From the NCBI GenBank assembly GCA_046331705.1, contig JAXLQJ010000038.1:7346-71345 (forward strand): a stretch of 64,000 nt of DNA. Reading direction: 5' to 3'. Source of the DNA: JADJOY01 sp046331705 [NCBI: bacterium] (GTDB taxonomy: Bacteria > JADJOY01). Within the stretch, counting starts at the first letter, position 1. Each line of letters opens with the position of its first letter. The position numbers and the translations under genes were made by a program. Shown here in pieces: positions 36,474-44,468 of the stretch. The notes under the pieces are model-generated. The model was not told the DNA's origin, did no database searches, and was given only the letters and a program-made list of their open reading frames with translations.

Positions 36474-37379
36474 ATGAGCGACTCGGCCGCAGCCGCATCG
36501 GTGAGCATCCTCGCGGGCGCCGCGCTCTTCACGGGGCTGGTGGCGTTCCACACGCTCGCGCGGCGCGCGGGCGCTCGGCCCTCCGCGACCAACGGCGGCA
36601 ACGGCGCCAACGGTGGCCACGAAGACTTCCTCACCAAGCTCGCGCGCTGGACGCCGCGCGCGCCGGCCTTGGCGCAGCGCTATCAACCCGTGCTGCAGCA
36701 CGCCGGATACCAGCGGCCCGAGCACGTCGACGGCTTCTTCGGATTGATGGTGCTGGGTGGCTTCCTGGGGCTCGTGATCGCCGCCCTCGGGATTCCTGGC
36801 TCCGGGCTCGCGCCGTCGTTGCAGGCGGTGTGGATGCTCGCCGCGCCGGCGGCGGGTTGCGTGCTGCCGGTGTTCTGGCTGCGGGCGCGGGAGCGCGAGC
36901 GGCAAGCGGAGATCGCGCGCACGCTGCCGGATGCGCTCGATCTCATGAAGATCTGCCTCGACGCCGGCCTGGCGATGGAGCCGGCGATGACCCGCATCGG
37001 TGACGAGCTGAGCAAGCGGCGCTCGGTGCTGGGCCGCGAGCTCGTGCTCACGAGTCGCCAGATCCAGGCGGGGCGAAGCCGCGCGGAGGCCTTGCAGGCG
37101 CTCGCCACGCGCTGCGGCGTGCCCGAGCTCAGCAACGTGGTCATGCTGCTCAACCAGACCGAGCGGCTCGGCATGGGCATCGGAGACGTGTTGCGAACGG
37201 CGGCGGACACCAGTCGTACCCGGAGGCTGCAGCGCGCCGAGACCGAGGCTTCGCAGGCGTCGGTCAAGATGATCTTCCCGCTCGCGCTCTTCCTGTTGCC
37301 GGCGATGCTGCTCGTGGTCCTCGGACCCGCGTTCCTGCAGCTTCAGCGCGGACTCGCGCCTCTCATGGGCGGGCCGTGA
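36474..37379 (+). CDS. tadC: Tad inner-membrane platform protein TadC
   Basis: A 301-residue GspF/TadC-family membrane protein and partner of TadB. The cytoplasmic domain contains IARTLPDALDLMKICLDAGL and then NVVMLLNQTERLGMGIGDVL, which mirrors the TadB motif. The C-terminus has the expected helix pair (MIFPLALFLLPAMLLVVLG). A Gly/Asn-rich linker (NGGNGANGGHEDF) near residue 45 is distinctive. The start is 16 bases after tadB. This is the last recognised Tad component. Confidence 0.92.
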   Translation: MSDSAAAASVSILAGAALFTGLVAFHTLARRAGARPSATNGGNGANGGHEDFLTKLARWTPRAPALAQRYQPVLQHAGYQRPEHVDGFFGLMVLGGFLGLVIAALGIPGSGLAPSLQAVWMLAAPAAGCVLPVFWLRARERERQAEIARTLPDALDLMKICLDAGLAMEPAMTRIGDELSKRRSVLGRELVLTSRQIQAGRSRAEALQALATRCGVPELSNVVMLLNQTERLGMGIGDVLRTAADTSRTRRLQRAETEASQASVKMIFPLALFLLPAMLLVVLGPAFLQLQRGLAPLMGGP

Positions 37380-37386
37380 GGCGGGT

Positions 37387-37986
37387 GTGACGGAAGGAGT
37401 CGTACAGGTTCGGAACCTCAGCAAGAGCGTCGTGATCGTGCACGACCTCGAGGTGGCGCACTCGCTCCGCGCGCGGATGCGTGGGCTGCTCGGCCGCGAC
37501 GGTCTGGAAGCCGGGTGCGGGCTGTGGATTCGACCGTGCACCAGCATTCACACGATCGGTATGCGCTTCGCCATCGATGCGGCGTTCGTGGATGCGGCGA
37601 GCAGGGTCGTGCGCGTCTATCGTGCCTTGCCGCCCTGGCGGGTGACCCGAATCGTGTGGGGCGCGGTCGGCGTGCTGGAGCTCGCGGCAGGAACGCTCGC
37701 GGCCAGCGACACCGCGGTCGGCGATCAGCTCGATCTGGGCACGGTCGTCGAGGCGGAGCGCGCGCGCCGTCGTGGGTTGCGCGGCGGCGACGTACCGGCC
37801 CCCGCGTGGGGTCCCGCGCTCGGAATCCACCGCAACTCAAGCGCTGCGCTTGCTGATGCGCCAGCCGGCGCCGACTCGAGTGCGTGCCGCGAAGTCCTGA
37901 GATTCCTTCCGTTTTCCCTTGACCGCTCGCAACGAGTTCCGGTATACCCGTTTCAAATCGAGCCCCGGCACGCTAGAGCCTGGTGA
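37387..37986 (+). CDS. DUF192 family protein with C-terminal tail
   Basis: A 199-residue protein whose first 125 residues match DUF192: SKSVVIVHDLEVAHSLRARM with RGLLGR, then GLWIRPCTSIHTIGMRF and DAAFVD. The family consists of small, usually exported beta-rich proteins of unknown function, and TadC-linked copies occur in other Tad loci. No signal peptide is visible. The tail after residue 125 is low-complexity and overlaps a promoter-like element at 37919-37948, so the functional protein may effectively end earlier. GTG 37387 is seven bases after the tadC stop. Confidence 0.75.
   Translation: MTEGVVQVRNLSKSVVIVHDLEVAHSLRARMRGLLGRDGLEAGCGLWIRPCTSIHTIGMRFAIDAAFVDAASRVVRVYRALPPWRVTRIVWGAVGVLELAAGTLAASDTAVGDQLDLGTVVEAERARRRGLRGGDVPAPAWGPALGIHRNSSAALADAPAGADSSACREVLRFLPFSLDRSQRVPVYPFQIEPRHARAW
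37919..37948 (+). promoter_or_regulatory. Putative promoter for the polysaccharide locus
   Basis: TTGACC (37919-37924), an 18-base spacer, and TATACC (37943-37948). It lies in an A+T-richer patch at the end of the DUF192 frame and 60 bases before the small membrane peptide at 38008. It marks the switch from the Tad locus to the polysaccharide genes. Confidence 0.55.
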
Positions 37987-38007
37987 GCGCTCGAGACCAG
38001 AGGACCG

Positions 38008-38124
38008 ATGCGGGCGGCGGCCAAATTCACCTTCGGCGTGGTGGGATGCGGTGCGGCGATCGTGGTGCTCGGTCCATTGATCATGAAGCTCATGGACCTG
38101 GTGTTCAAGCTACTGGTGAAGTGA
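38008..38124 (+). CDS. 38-residue single-pass membrane peptide
   Basis: ATG 38008, preceded by AGAGGACC (37999-38006), opens a 38-codon frame ending TGA at 38122-38124, 17 bases before the Wza-type gene. The product reads MRAAAKFTFGVVGCGAAIVV then LGPLIMKLMDLVFKLLVK: a short basic N-terminus, one hydrophobic helix and an amphipathic Lys-containing tail. It matches no family I know. Its position directly behind a promoter and before the export genes suggests a small membrane regulator or assembly factor; that is inference. Confidence 0.5.
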   Translation: MRAAAKFTFGVVGCGAAIVVLGPLIMKLMDLVFKLLVK

Positions 38125-38141
38125 CGGGCTGGAGCGACCGG

Positions 38142-39071
38142 ATGCCCAGGACTTCGCGATCCGTCGTCATATCCGAGCGGTGCGTGCGTCCCGGCGCCGC
38201 TCGCAGACTCAGCGCGATGGCCTCGGCGAGCCTGTGGGGCGTCGCGCTGCTGGTGTGTTTGTTCACGTCGCTCGCGGGGTGCGCGGCCGACGTGAACCCG
38301 GCCCAACCCGGCCCGGTGGACGCGGACGTCTCCGCCGCGCCCAAGCTCTCCGCCAAGGGCGCCCCTCAAGCGAGCTCGGCTCCGTCGGCTGCGGCCGTGC
38401 CCGTGCGTGCGGACGCCAGCGGCAACGGCGCGACGCCGCAGAGCTACGTGATCCAGCCCGGCGATCAGATCGAGGTGCGGTTCCTCTACCATCCGTACTT
38501 CAACGCCACGGCGCCGGTGCGCCCGGACGGGAAGATCACGTTGCAGATGGTGCACGACGTGCAGGCCGCCGGTCTCACGCCGATGCAGCTCTGGTATTAC
38601 CTGACCAAGCGCTACGAGCAGCTTCTCGACCGCGAGGACATCACCGTCACGCTGAAGAGCTTCGCCGCGGCGGGCAAGGGCCAGTCGATCTACGTCGGCG
38701 GCGAGGTGGCGTTGCCCAAGATGCTCGAGATGACGCCCGGGATGACCGTCGTCCAGGCGCTCTACGAGGCGGGTGGCATCCGCGACACGGGCAACACGGA
38801 GAGCATCCTGGTGTTGCGACGGCTCTACGCGTCCGACCATCAGGTGCTGAGCGTGAACGTCGAGCAGGTGCTCGAAGGCAGAGCGCCGGACCTCACCCTC
38901 GAGGACCGCGACGTGATCTACGTGCCGAAGACGTTCATCGCGCAGGCGAACGTCTACGTCGACCAATACCTCAATCGAATCGTGCCTCGCTGGGTGACAT
39001 CGGCGTTCGCCTTCACCTACCCGATCGGCAAGGTCGAGACCCAGACCCAGGTGATTTCAGCGCCCAACTGA
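38142..39071 (+). CDS. Polysaccharide export outer-membrane lipoprotein (Wza/EpsE family)
   Basis: A 309-residue polysaccharide export protein. A signal peptide ending LAGC (Cys near residue 47 from ATG 38142; near 22 from ATG 38217) predicts a lipoprotein. After a Pro/Ala linker comes the polysaccharide export domain (SYVIQPGDQIEVRFLYHPYF) and then a SLBB repeat (YVGGEVALPKMLEMTPGMTV). It should form the outer-membrane exit channel and work with the chain-length protein at 39908. ATG 38217 gives a more normal signal peptide and may be the true start. Confidence 0.88.
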   Translation: MPRTSRSVVISERCVRPGAARRLSAMASASLWGVALLVCLFTSLAGCAADVNPAQPGPVDADVSAAPKLSAKGAPQASSAPSAAAVPVRADASGNGATPQSYVIQPGDQIEVRFLYHPYFNATAPVRPDGKITLQMVHDVQAAGLTPMQLWYYLTKRYEQLLDREDITVTLKSFAAAGKGQSIYVGGEVALPKMLEMTPGMTVVQALYEAGGIRDTGNTESILVLRRLYASDHQVLSVNVEQVLEGRAPDLTLEDRDVIYVPKTFIAQANVYVDQYLNRIVPRWVTSAFAFTYPIGKVETQTQVISAPN

Positions 39072-39108
39072 AACGCATCAGCCAACGGGGCGAGGACATC
39101 TTTCGGTC

Positions 39109-39882
39109 ATGAGCAAGAATTTCGAGGTCCTGGAGAAGAGTCTCCGGGAGGGCACCGGGTCTGGCACGGGAACGGGTGCGCTGGCACACGCGGGACTCAC
39201 CCGCGAGGCGGCGCTGGTTCAGCCGGCCACGATCCCGCCGCGTTTCCGAGTGCCCGACGACGTCGCCGAAGAGTTCATCAAGCTCAAGACCAACCTCGCC
39301 ATCGGCCGATCCGCCCAGCCGCTACGCGTGATCCTCGTCACGGGCGCCAAGCACGGGGACGGGACCAGCACGGTGGCGAGCAACCTCGCCATCGCGTACG
39401 CCGCCGACGGGAGCCACCGCGTGTTGCTGATCGACGCGGCGTTTCACCGGCCGGCCTTGCACCGCATCTTCCGTTTTCCGCGCGACCCGGGGCTCACGGA
39501 CCTGCTGGTGGGGACCGGAGATTTCGAGGAGCCGCTCAAGGCGTCGCCGATCCCGGATCTCACGGTGCTCACGGCTGGACGTCCCTACGGCAACCCGACG
39601 CGGCTCTTGGAGGGCGAGCGCTTCACGCAGTTGCTGGCGTTCGCACGCGAGCGCTTCGACGTGACGATCCTCGATGCCAGCCCGATCCTGCCGTACTCGG
39701 ACGCGCGGGTGCTCGCGACGAAGGCCGATGGGTGCTTGCTGGTCATCCAGGCCAACCACACCCAGATCTCCGCGGTGGAGCGAAGCAAGCGACAGCTCGT
39801 CGCGATGGGCGCGAAGGTGGTGGGAGCGGTGATCAGCCGCCAGCGGCACTTCGTGCCCGAGTTCCTCCACGAATGGGTGTGA
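39109..39882 (+). CDS. CpsD/CapB-like ATPase of polysaccharide synthesis with altered P-loop
   Basis: A 257-residue MinD-like protein of the bacterial tyrosine kinase (BY-kinase) family that normally pairs with a Wzz/GumC membrane protein. The core runs VILVTGAKHGDGTSTVASNL (residues 74-93), LLIDAAFHRPALH (Walker A', Asp109), and the Walker B-like VTILDASPIL. The invariant P-loop Lys (GEGKST in relatives) is Thr86 here, while Lys81 sits five residues earlier, the place of the signature Lys of deviant Walker A proteins. No Tyr cluster is seen at the C-terminus. Kinase activity is doubtful; a regulatory role is more likely. Confidence 0.82.
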   Translation: MSKNFEVLEKSLREGTGSGTGTGALAHAGLTREAALVQPATIPPRFRVPDDVAEEFIKLKTNLAIGRSAQPLRVILVTGAKHGDGTSTVASNLAIAYAADGSHRVLLIDAAFHRPALHRIFRFPRDPGLTDLLVGTGDFEEPLKASPIPDLTVLTAGRPYGNPTRLLEGERFTQLLAFARERFDVTILDASPILPYSDARVLATKADGCLLVIQANHTQISAVERSKRQLVAMGAKVVGAVISRQRHFVPEFLHEWV

Positions 39883-39907
39883 TGGCGTCCGCCAGGGAGT
39901 CGAACGC

Positions 39908-41281
39908 GTGAACGCACCGAGCGGTGGACCCAGCTACGAGAGTAGCTTCTACAACTTCCTGTTCGTGCTGTTCAAAAGGAAGTGGACCGTGCTCGCCACG
40001 TTCGTGGTGACGCTCGGCTCCATCCTGTTCGGGACCTACCTCGAGACGCCGCTCTACGAGGCCTCCACCAAGGTGTGGATCCACAAGAATCCCAAGCAGT
40101 CGATCCGCTTCTTCGGCGACATCGAAGTCCCGCAGATGCCGATCAGCCTCTACTCGCCGACCAGCAACATCGTCGAGGTCGCGGTCGCGCAAGAGATCGC
40201 CGTCCAGATGGTCAAGGAAAATGGCCTGGACGAGCGGCGGCGCAAGATCAAGGAAGAGCCGACCGAGTTCCGCGACGTCTTCATGTACTGGTACAAAGCG
40301 GTGCTCAAGGCGCCGATCAAGGCCGTGAAGTGGGTGCTGATCGAGCTGCACATCCTCGAGCCCTCGCAGCGCGCGTGGTTCGCGGAGGCCGTGGACGAGT
40401 TCGCGAACGACGTGCTCGACATCAGCTCGGTGGGTCTCGAGACCGAGGTGATGAGCGTCGGCGTCTGGCTGGACGATCCGGTGCTCGCGGCGAAGATCGC
40501 CAATTCGCTGACCGACGAGGTGATCACGCGCCTGCGCAAGATGGACACCAAGGACGCGGACATCTCGTTCGAGTTCGCGCGGGATCAGGTGGTCAACTCG
40601 GAGCGCAAGCTGCGCGAGGGCGAGGCCGCAGTCAGTGAGTTCAAGCGCCAGACCAACGTGCTCAGCCTCGAGGACGAGAAGCGGATCAAGCTGGATCAGT
40701 TCGCCAAGCTCGAAGCCGACCGCACCGAGATCCTCAGCAATCTCGCCCTCTACGGCGAGAAGCACCGACAGGCGGAAGAGGACCTCAAGCAGCAGCAGGC
40801 GCGCTTCGGCTCACTCGAGCTCTATCGCGAGATCGAGAAGAAGGCGCTCGAGTATCGTCAGACCGAAGCGAGCCTCCGGGCCAAGATGCAGATCCTCGAC
40901 CAGGAGATCGATCGCCAGCGCGGCGAGCTGGCGTATCTGAACGAGGTCGAGTACGAGCTGGCGCGCCTCGAGCGCGACGTCTCCATCAGCCGCACGATCT
41001 ACAACAACCTGCGGGCCAAGGTGGAAGAGCTCGAGATCCAGCGAGTCAAGCAGTTGCCCGAGTACGAGCTGCAGGTGATCGATCGAGCCCTGATCCAGCC
41101 AGGCGCGGACGCGGACTGGCCCGATTGGACGATCACCATCATCGTGGCCGTCGTCGTGGCGTTGGTGCTCGCCCTCGGCTTGCCGTTCCTGCTCGAGTTC
41201 TGGGACGACACGCTGCGCAACGCACGCGAGGTCGAGGACCGGATCGAGGTCCCCGTGCTCGCCTCGATCCGCGACTACTGA
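39908..41281 (+). CDS. Chain-length determinant protein (Wzz/GumC family)
   Basis: A 457-residue inner-membrane polysaccharide co-polymerase. A membrane helix at about 25-45 (WTVLATFVVTLGSILFGTYL) starts the Wzz domain (YEASTKVWIHKNPKQSIRFF). A long coiled-coil periplasmic arm covers about residues 215-390, and a second membrane helix near 405-430 (WTITIIVAVVVALVLALGLPF) leads to a short cytoplasmic tail. A Pro-rich Wzz motif precedes the last helix (LPEYELQVIDRALIQPG). The gene follows its ATPase partner by 26 bases, the usual split Wzc arrangement. Confidence 0.9.
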   Translation: MNAPSGGPSYESSFYNFLFVLFKRKWTVLATFVVTLGSILFGTYLETPLYEASTKVWIHKNPKQSIRFFGDIEVPQMPISLYSPTSNIVEVAVAQEIAVQMVKENGLDERRRKIKEEPTEFRDVFMYWYKAVLKAPIKAVKWVLIELHILEPSQRAWFAEAVDEFANDVLDISSVGLETEVMSVGVWLDDPVLAAKIANSLTDEVITRLRKMDTKDADISFEFARDQVVNSERKLREGEAAVSEFKRQTNVLSLEDEKRIKLDQFAKLEADRTEILSNLALYGEKHRQAEEDLKQQQARFGSLELYREIEKKALEYRQTEASLRAKMQILDQEIDRQRGELAYLNEVEYELARLERDVSISRTIYNNLRAKVEELEIQRVKQLPEYELQVIDRALIQPGADADWPDWTITIIVAVVVALVLALGLPFLLEFWDDTLRNAREVEDRIEVPVLASIRDY

Positions 41282-41407
41282 ACGTCGTCTCGCGCTCGTT
41301 CCCCCGCGATGGGCCCGAGGGGCCGGTTGCCGGCTCGATCGGGATCGGCGCATTCGCTCGCTGCCGAAGCGAGCGGACGACGGGTTACGCGCAGTCGACA
41401 CGCGTGT

Positions 41408-41437
41408 TTGTGCGTGTCGAGAGTCGGGCCATATACT
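41408..41437 (+). promoter_or_regulatory. Putative promoter before the first radical SAM gene
   Basis: TTGTGC (41408-41413), an 18-base spacer and TATACT (41432-41437), a strong -10. Transcription would begin near 41444, about 40 bases before the GTG at 41484 that has a good ribosome-binding site. The element suggests that the second half of the polysaccharide genes can be expressed apart from the export genes. Confidence 0.55.
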
Positions 41438-41483
41438 GGCCTGACGCGCGACCGTGAAGGTCGACAGCGAAGGAGATCCGCTC

Positions 41484-42602
41484 GTGCTCGAGAACGAAGC
41501 AAGCACCGCTGGTGGCATCGACTGGCACACTCACGAGACCGAGTGGTCCCGTCGTCCCCGCGTCAACAAGACCATTCATGCGGTGAGCTTCCGCGCTCAC
41601 GGCGGCAAGCTCTTGAAGCGCAATGGCCTGGGAGTCCTCAAGGCCGTCGAGATCATGAAGCTCAAGGGCAAGGCCAGCTCGTATTGCTACAACGACCCGG
41701 TGGTGCTGCAGATCGAGAACACCAACGTCTGCAACCTGAGCTGCGAGTTCTGTCCGCGGCACCGCGACAAGAAGTACATCCCGAAGGAGATGGGGATCGA
41801 CGAGTTCCGGGAGATGCTGGATCCGTGGATCGACTCGGTGTTCTCGATCCACCTCTTCGGGCGCGGCGAGCCGCTGGTCGGCAAGCACATCTTCGAGATG
41901 ATCGATCACGCCGCGGGGCGCGGCGTGCCCCACGTCTCCATCACCTCCAACGGGTTCTTGCTCACGCGCGAGCGGGCGCGGGAGCTCTCGCGGAGCCGCT
42001 TGAGCGAGCTCCGGATCTCGGTCGATGGAGCGACCCCCGAGACCTTCCGCAAGCTGCGGCAGGACGACCTCGGGAAGCTGATGGAGAACGTGCGCTACTT
42101 CACGTCGATCTCCGAGATCCCGGTCTCGCTGAACTTCGCGCTCAACGCCGTGAACTGGGACGAGATCAAGATGATGCCGGGGCTCGTCAAGGCGCTCGGC
42201 GGCAACGCCCTCCGGGTCTTCCCCGTCAACACCTACGACGAGGCGATCGAGGACGACATGGGCCTCGGACGCGACAAGCAGCGCCAGTACGGAGCGATCG
42301 GGCGCGAGGTCGAGGCGATCTGCAAGGAGCAAGGCCTCCAGTTCATCATGGACAAGGAAGTCGTGAGCGAGTGCGTGATCCCGTTCGTGATGGCGTTCAT
42401 CAACGTCGACGGGATGCTCACGCCGTGCTGCAAGCTGGAGGAGATCCCGCTCGAGGACGTCAAGGCCGAGGGCTTCCGCAAGGCTTGGAATGGGCCACGG
42501 ATGCGGGCCTTCCGCGATGCGCTGATCACCAAGAACTACCCGACGCCGTGCACGAAGATTCAGTGCATTCGCGATTTTCGTCCGCAGCCGGGCGAGGCCT
42601 GA
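41484..42602 (+). CDS. Radical SAM / SPASM domain protein 1
   Basis: A 372-residue radical SAM enzyme. The cluster motif C-x3-C-x2-C is in NTNVCNLSCEFCPRHRD; LFGRGEPLVG is the GGE-like strand; SITSNGF and RISVDGATPETFRKL follow. The C-terminal SPASM region has CCKLEEIPL and CTKIQC, ligands for an auxiliary 4Fe-4S cluster. Start GTG 41484 is preferred since GAAGGAGA (41469-41476) precedes it by seven bases; GTG 41454 would begin only about ten bases after the predicted transcript start. Location in a glycan locus suggests sugar or lipid-linked sugar modification, but the substrate is unknown. Confidence 0.85.
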   Translation: MLENEASTAGGIDWHTHETEWSRRPRVNKTIHAVSFRAHGGKLLKRNGLGVLKAVEIMKLKGKASSYCYNDPVVLQIENTNVCNLSCEFCPRHRDKKYIPKEMGIDEFREMLDPWIDSVFSIHLFGRGEPLVGKHIFEMIDHAAGRGVPHVSITSNGFLLTRERARELSRSRLSELRISVDGATPETFRKLRQDDLGKLMENVRYFTSISEIPVSLNFALNAVNWDEIKMMPGLVKALGGNALRVFPVNTYDEAIEDDMGLGRDKQRQYGAIGREVEAICKEQGLQFIMDKEVVSECVIPFVMAFINVDGMLTPCCKLEEIPLEDVKAEGFRKAWNGPRMRAFRDALITKNYPTPCTKIQCIRDFRPQPGEA

Positions 42603-42747
42603 ACGCGTAGTCGCGCGCGTGTCGCGCGCGGGATCCTGACCCGCCGTCGTCGATCGACTCGCCATCCTCGACCGCTGGAGCCGAGCGCGGCTCGCCCATG
42701 GTCGCGATCCACGAGCGTTTCCCTCATCCACCTCGGGAGGTGGCTTC

Positions 42748-44367
42748 ATGACGCGATCCAGAGCCGGCGCGTTGCGCCTGGTCGTCGCCTCGTTCTTGGC
42801 CATCGCGCCGCAGTTCGCGTGCGCCGGAGCGAGATGTCCCGGCTACACGCCGCTCGCCCAGCCGCTACCGCTGCGTTCCGCGGGCGACCAGACGGCGATC
42901 GGCCTCGAGTGGGTGTACATCGACATCCACGACTCGGTCCCGGTCCACGCCTCGGCGCTCGCCGAGATGGGCCTCACCGCCGTCAAGCATTTCCCCAGCC
43001 ACGTGCTGTGGGGCGACATGCAGTCGGGTCCGAAGGCCGAGATCGACTTCCAGCGGCTCGACGACTACGTCCGTGAGTACCAGCGCGCCGGGTTCGGCGA
43101 GCTGGTCATGTGCCTGCGGGCCAATGCCAAATGGGCGTCGCGAGGCGGCGGTCTGCTGACCGCGGCGCTCGACAATCCGAATCCGAAGCCGGAGCACTAC
43201 GAGCGTTACGAGCGTTGGATCCAATCGGTGGTCGAGCGCTACGACGGCGACGGTCGCGACGACATGCCCGGCTTGCGGTGGCCCGTCCGCTACCTGGAGA
43301 TCGGGTCCGAGTACTCGAGCTTCGAGGGTGGCCCCGTCTCCGAGTACCTCGAGACGCTCGGGCACGCGTACCGCGCGGCGCACCGAGCATCGCCGAACGT
43401 GATCGTGGCGCACGCGGCGTTCATGCCGACCACGGCGTTTCGCAAGCGGCCGCCCGCGACGGTCGAGGGGTATCGGGCCGCCTTCAAGCAGATCGAGGTC
43501 GATCCGACCCATGGCATCGAGGATCTGTGGGCCATCCTCGATCATCCCGAGAGCTTCGACGTCCTCAACTTCCACGCGTTCGCGAGCCCGAGCGAGATCG
43601 AGGACACGCTGCGCTGGCTCGATTTCGAGAGCAAGCGGCGCGGCTACCGCAAGCCGGTGATGATCAGCGACACGTTCCCGACGCCCTTCATCGCCTGGGG
43701 ACCCGCCACGAGCTGCGACGGCCCCAAGGAGAAGCTCGGCAAGGTGATTCCACCCGCCGTCGAGGCCGATCGCTGTCGCCTGGCCGAGTTCTTCTCGAAG
43801 CTGGTGGCCGACGACGACAAGACCGTCCGCTGGACGCAGGGCTTCGTGGCCGAGGATTCGATTCAACGCGCGATCGTGTCCGCCGAGCAGGGCGTGCGGC
43901 TCGTGAATCTCGCGTACACCACGGACCTGCCGTTCCTCACCGGACGGCTGATGCGCGGCGGCGCCGGGATTCCCGCATGGTCGGGATTTCTCGAGCTCAA
44001 GGGGAAATGCGTCGACGAGCGTCGCCCCGCGTTCTACGCCACCAAGCAGATGATGGGCCATCTGCGCGATTACCAGGGCATCCAGCGTCTTGCGTATCCC
44101 GACCCCGAGGTGCGCGTGTATCAGATCCGCTCGCCAGGCGCGCCGCGCTGGGTCGCGTGGCTGGACCCGGGCCGACTGGTGCTCCCGGGAGACGAGATCC
44201 CCCGCAAGTCGATCCGCCTCTCCGTGGGTGCCAGCCAGGTGAGCGTCGAGCCCGTGATCAACGCACGCGGGCAGACCACCGCCGAGCGCACCGGTTTCCC
44301 GGCGCCCGATGGGCGCGTGGACGTCACCCTCACGCCTCGGCCGGTGTTCATCGTTCCCGCGGGCTGA
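42748..44367 (+). CDS. Secreted glycoside-hydrolase-like (TIM-barrel) protein
   Basis: A 539-residue exported protein with signal peptide (LRLVVASFLAIAPQFACAGA). The body resembles clan A glycosidases: IGLEWVYIDIHDSVP at the first strand, VKHFPSHVLWGD, and YLEIGSEYSSFEGG where Glu188 matches the acid/base position of EIGNE-type motifs. The expected nucleophile strand reads KPVMISDTFPTPF with Asp308 instead of Glu. A beta-sandwich-like tail follows after about 430. GGGAGG precedes ATG 42748. It may trim or rearrange the exported glycan, or merely bind it; no family can be named. Confidence 0.6.
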   Translation: MTRSRAGALRLVVASFLAIAPQFACAGARCPGYTPLAQPLPLRSAGDQTAIGLEWVYIDIHDSVPVHASALAEMGLTAVKHFPSHVLWGDMQSGPKAEIDFQRLDDYVREYQRAGFGELVMCLRANAKWASRGGGLLTAALDNPNPKPEHYERYERWIQSVVERYDGDGRDDMPGLRWPVRYLEIGSEYSSFEGGPVSEYLETLGHAYRAAHRASPNVIVAHAAFMPTTAFRKRPPATVEGYRAAFKQIEVDPTHGIEDLWAILDHPESFDVLNFHAFASPSEIEDTLRWLDFESKRRGYRKPVMISDTFPTPFIAWGPATSCDGPKEKLGKVIPPAVEADRCRLAEFFSKLVADDDKTVRWTQGFVAEDSIQRAIVSAEQGVRLVNLAYTTDLPFLTGRLMRGGAGIPAWSGFLELKGKCVDERRPAFYATKQMMGHLRDYQGIQRLAYPDPEVRVYQIRSPGAPRWVAWLDPGRLVLPGDEIPRKSIRLSVGASQVSVEPVINARGQTTAERTGFPAPDGRVDVTLTPRPVFIVPAG

Positions 44368-44468
44368 GCGCGCCGTCGGGCAGGGCGTCGTTTCGTCGGC
44401 GTCGGGATTGAAGTAAAAGATCCAGCAACAGGGGCCGCTCCTGCCACGCGCCCGCAGCGAGGATCCGA

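Noticed and set aside
41454-41483. Upstream GTG 41454 as start of the first radical SAM gene
   Set aside because: It would sit about ten bases from the predicted transcript start with no ribosome-binding site; GTG 41484 has GAAGGAGA at ideal distance.
42608-42630. Alternating CGCGCG repeats with inverted symmetry after the first radical SAM gene
   Set aside because: Simple CG dinucleotide runs form fortuitous hairpins in this composition; no T-run or defined stem boundary.
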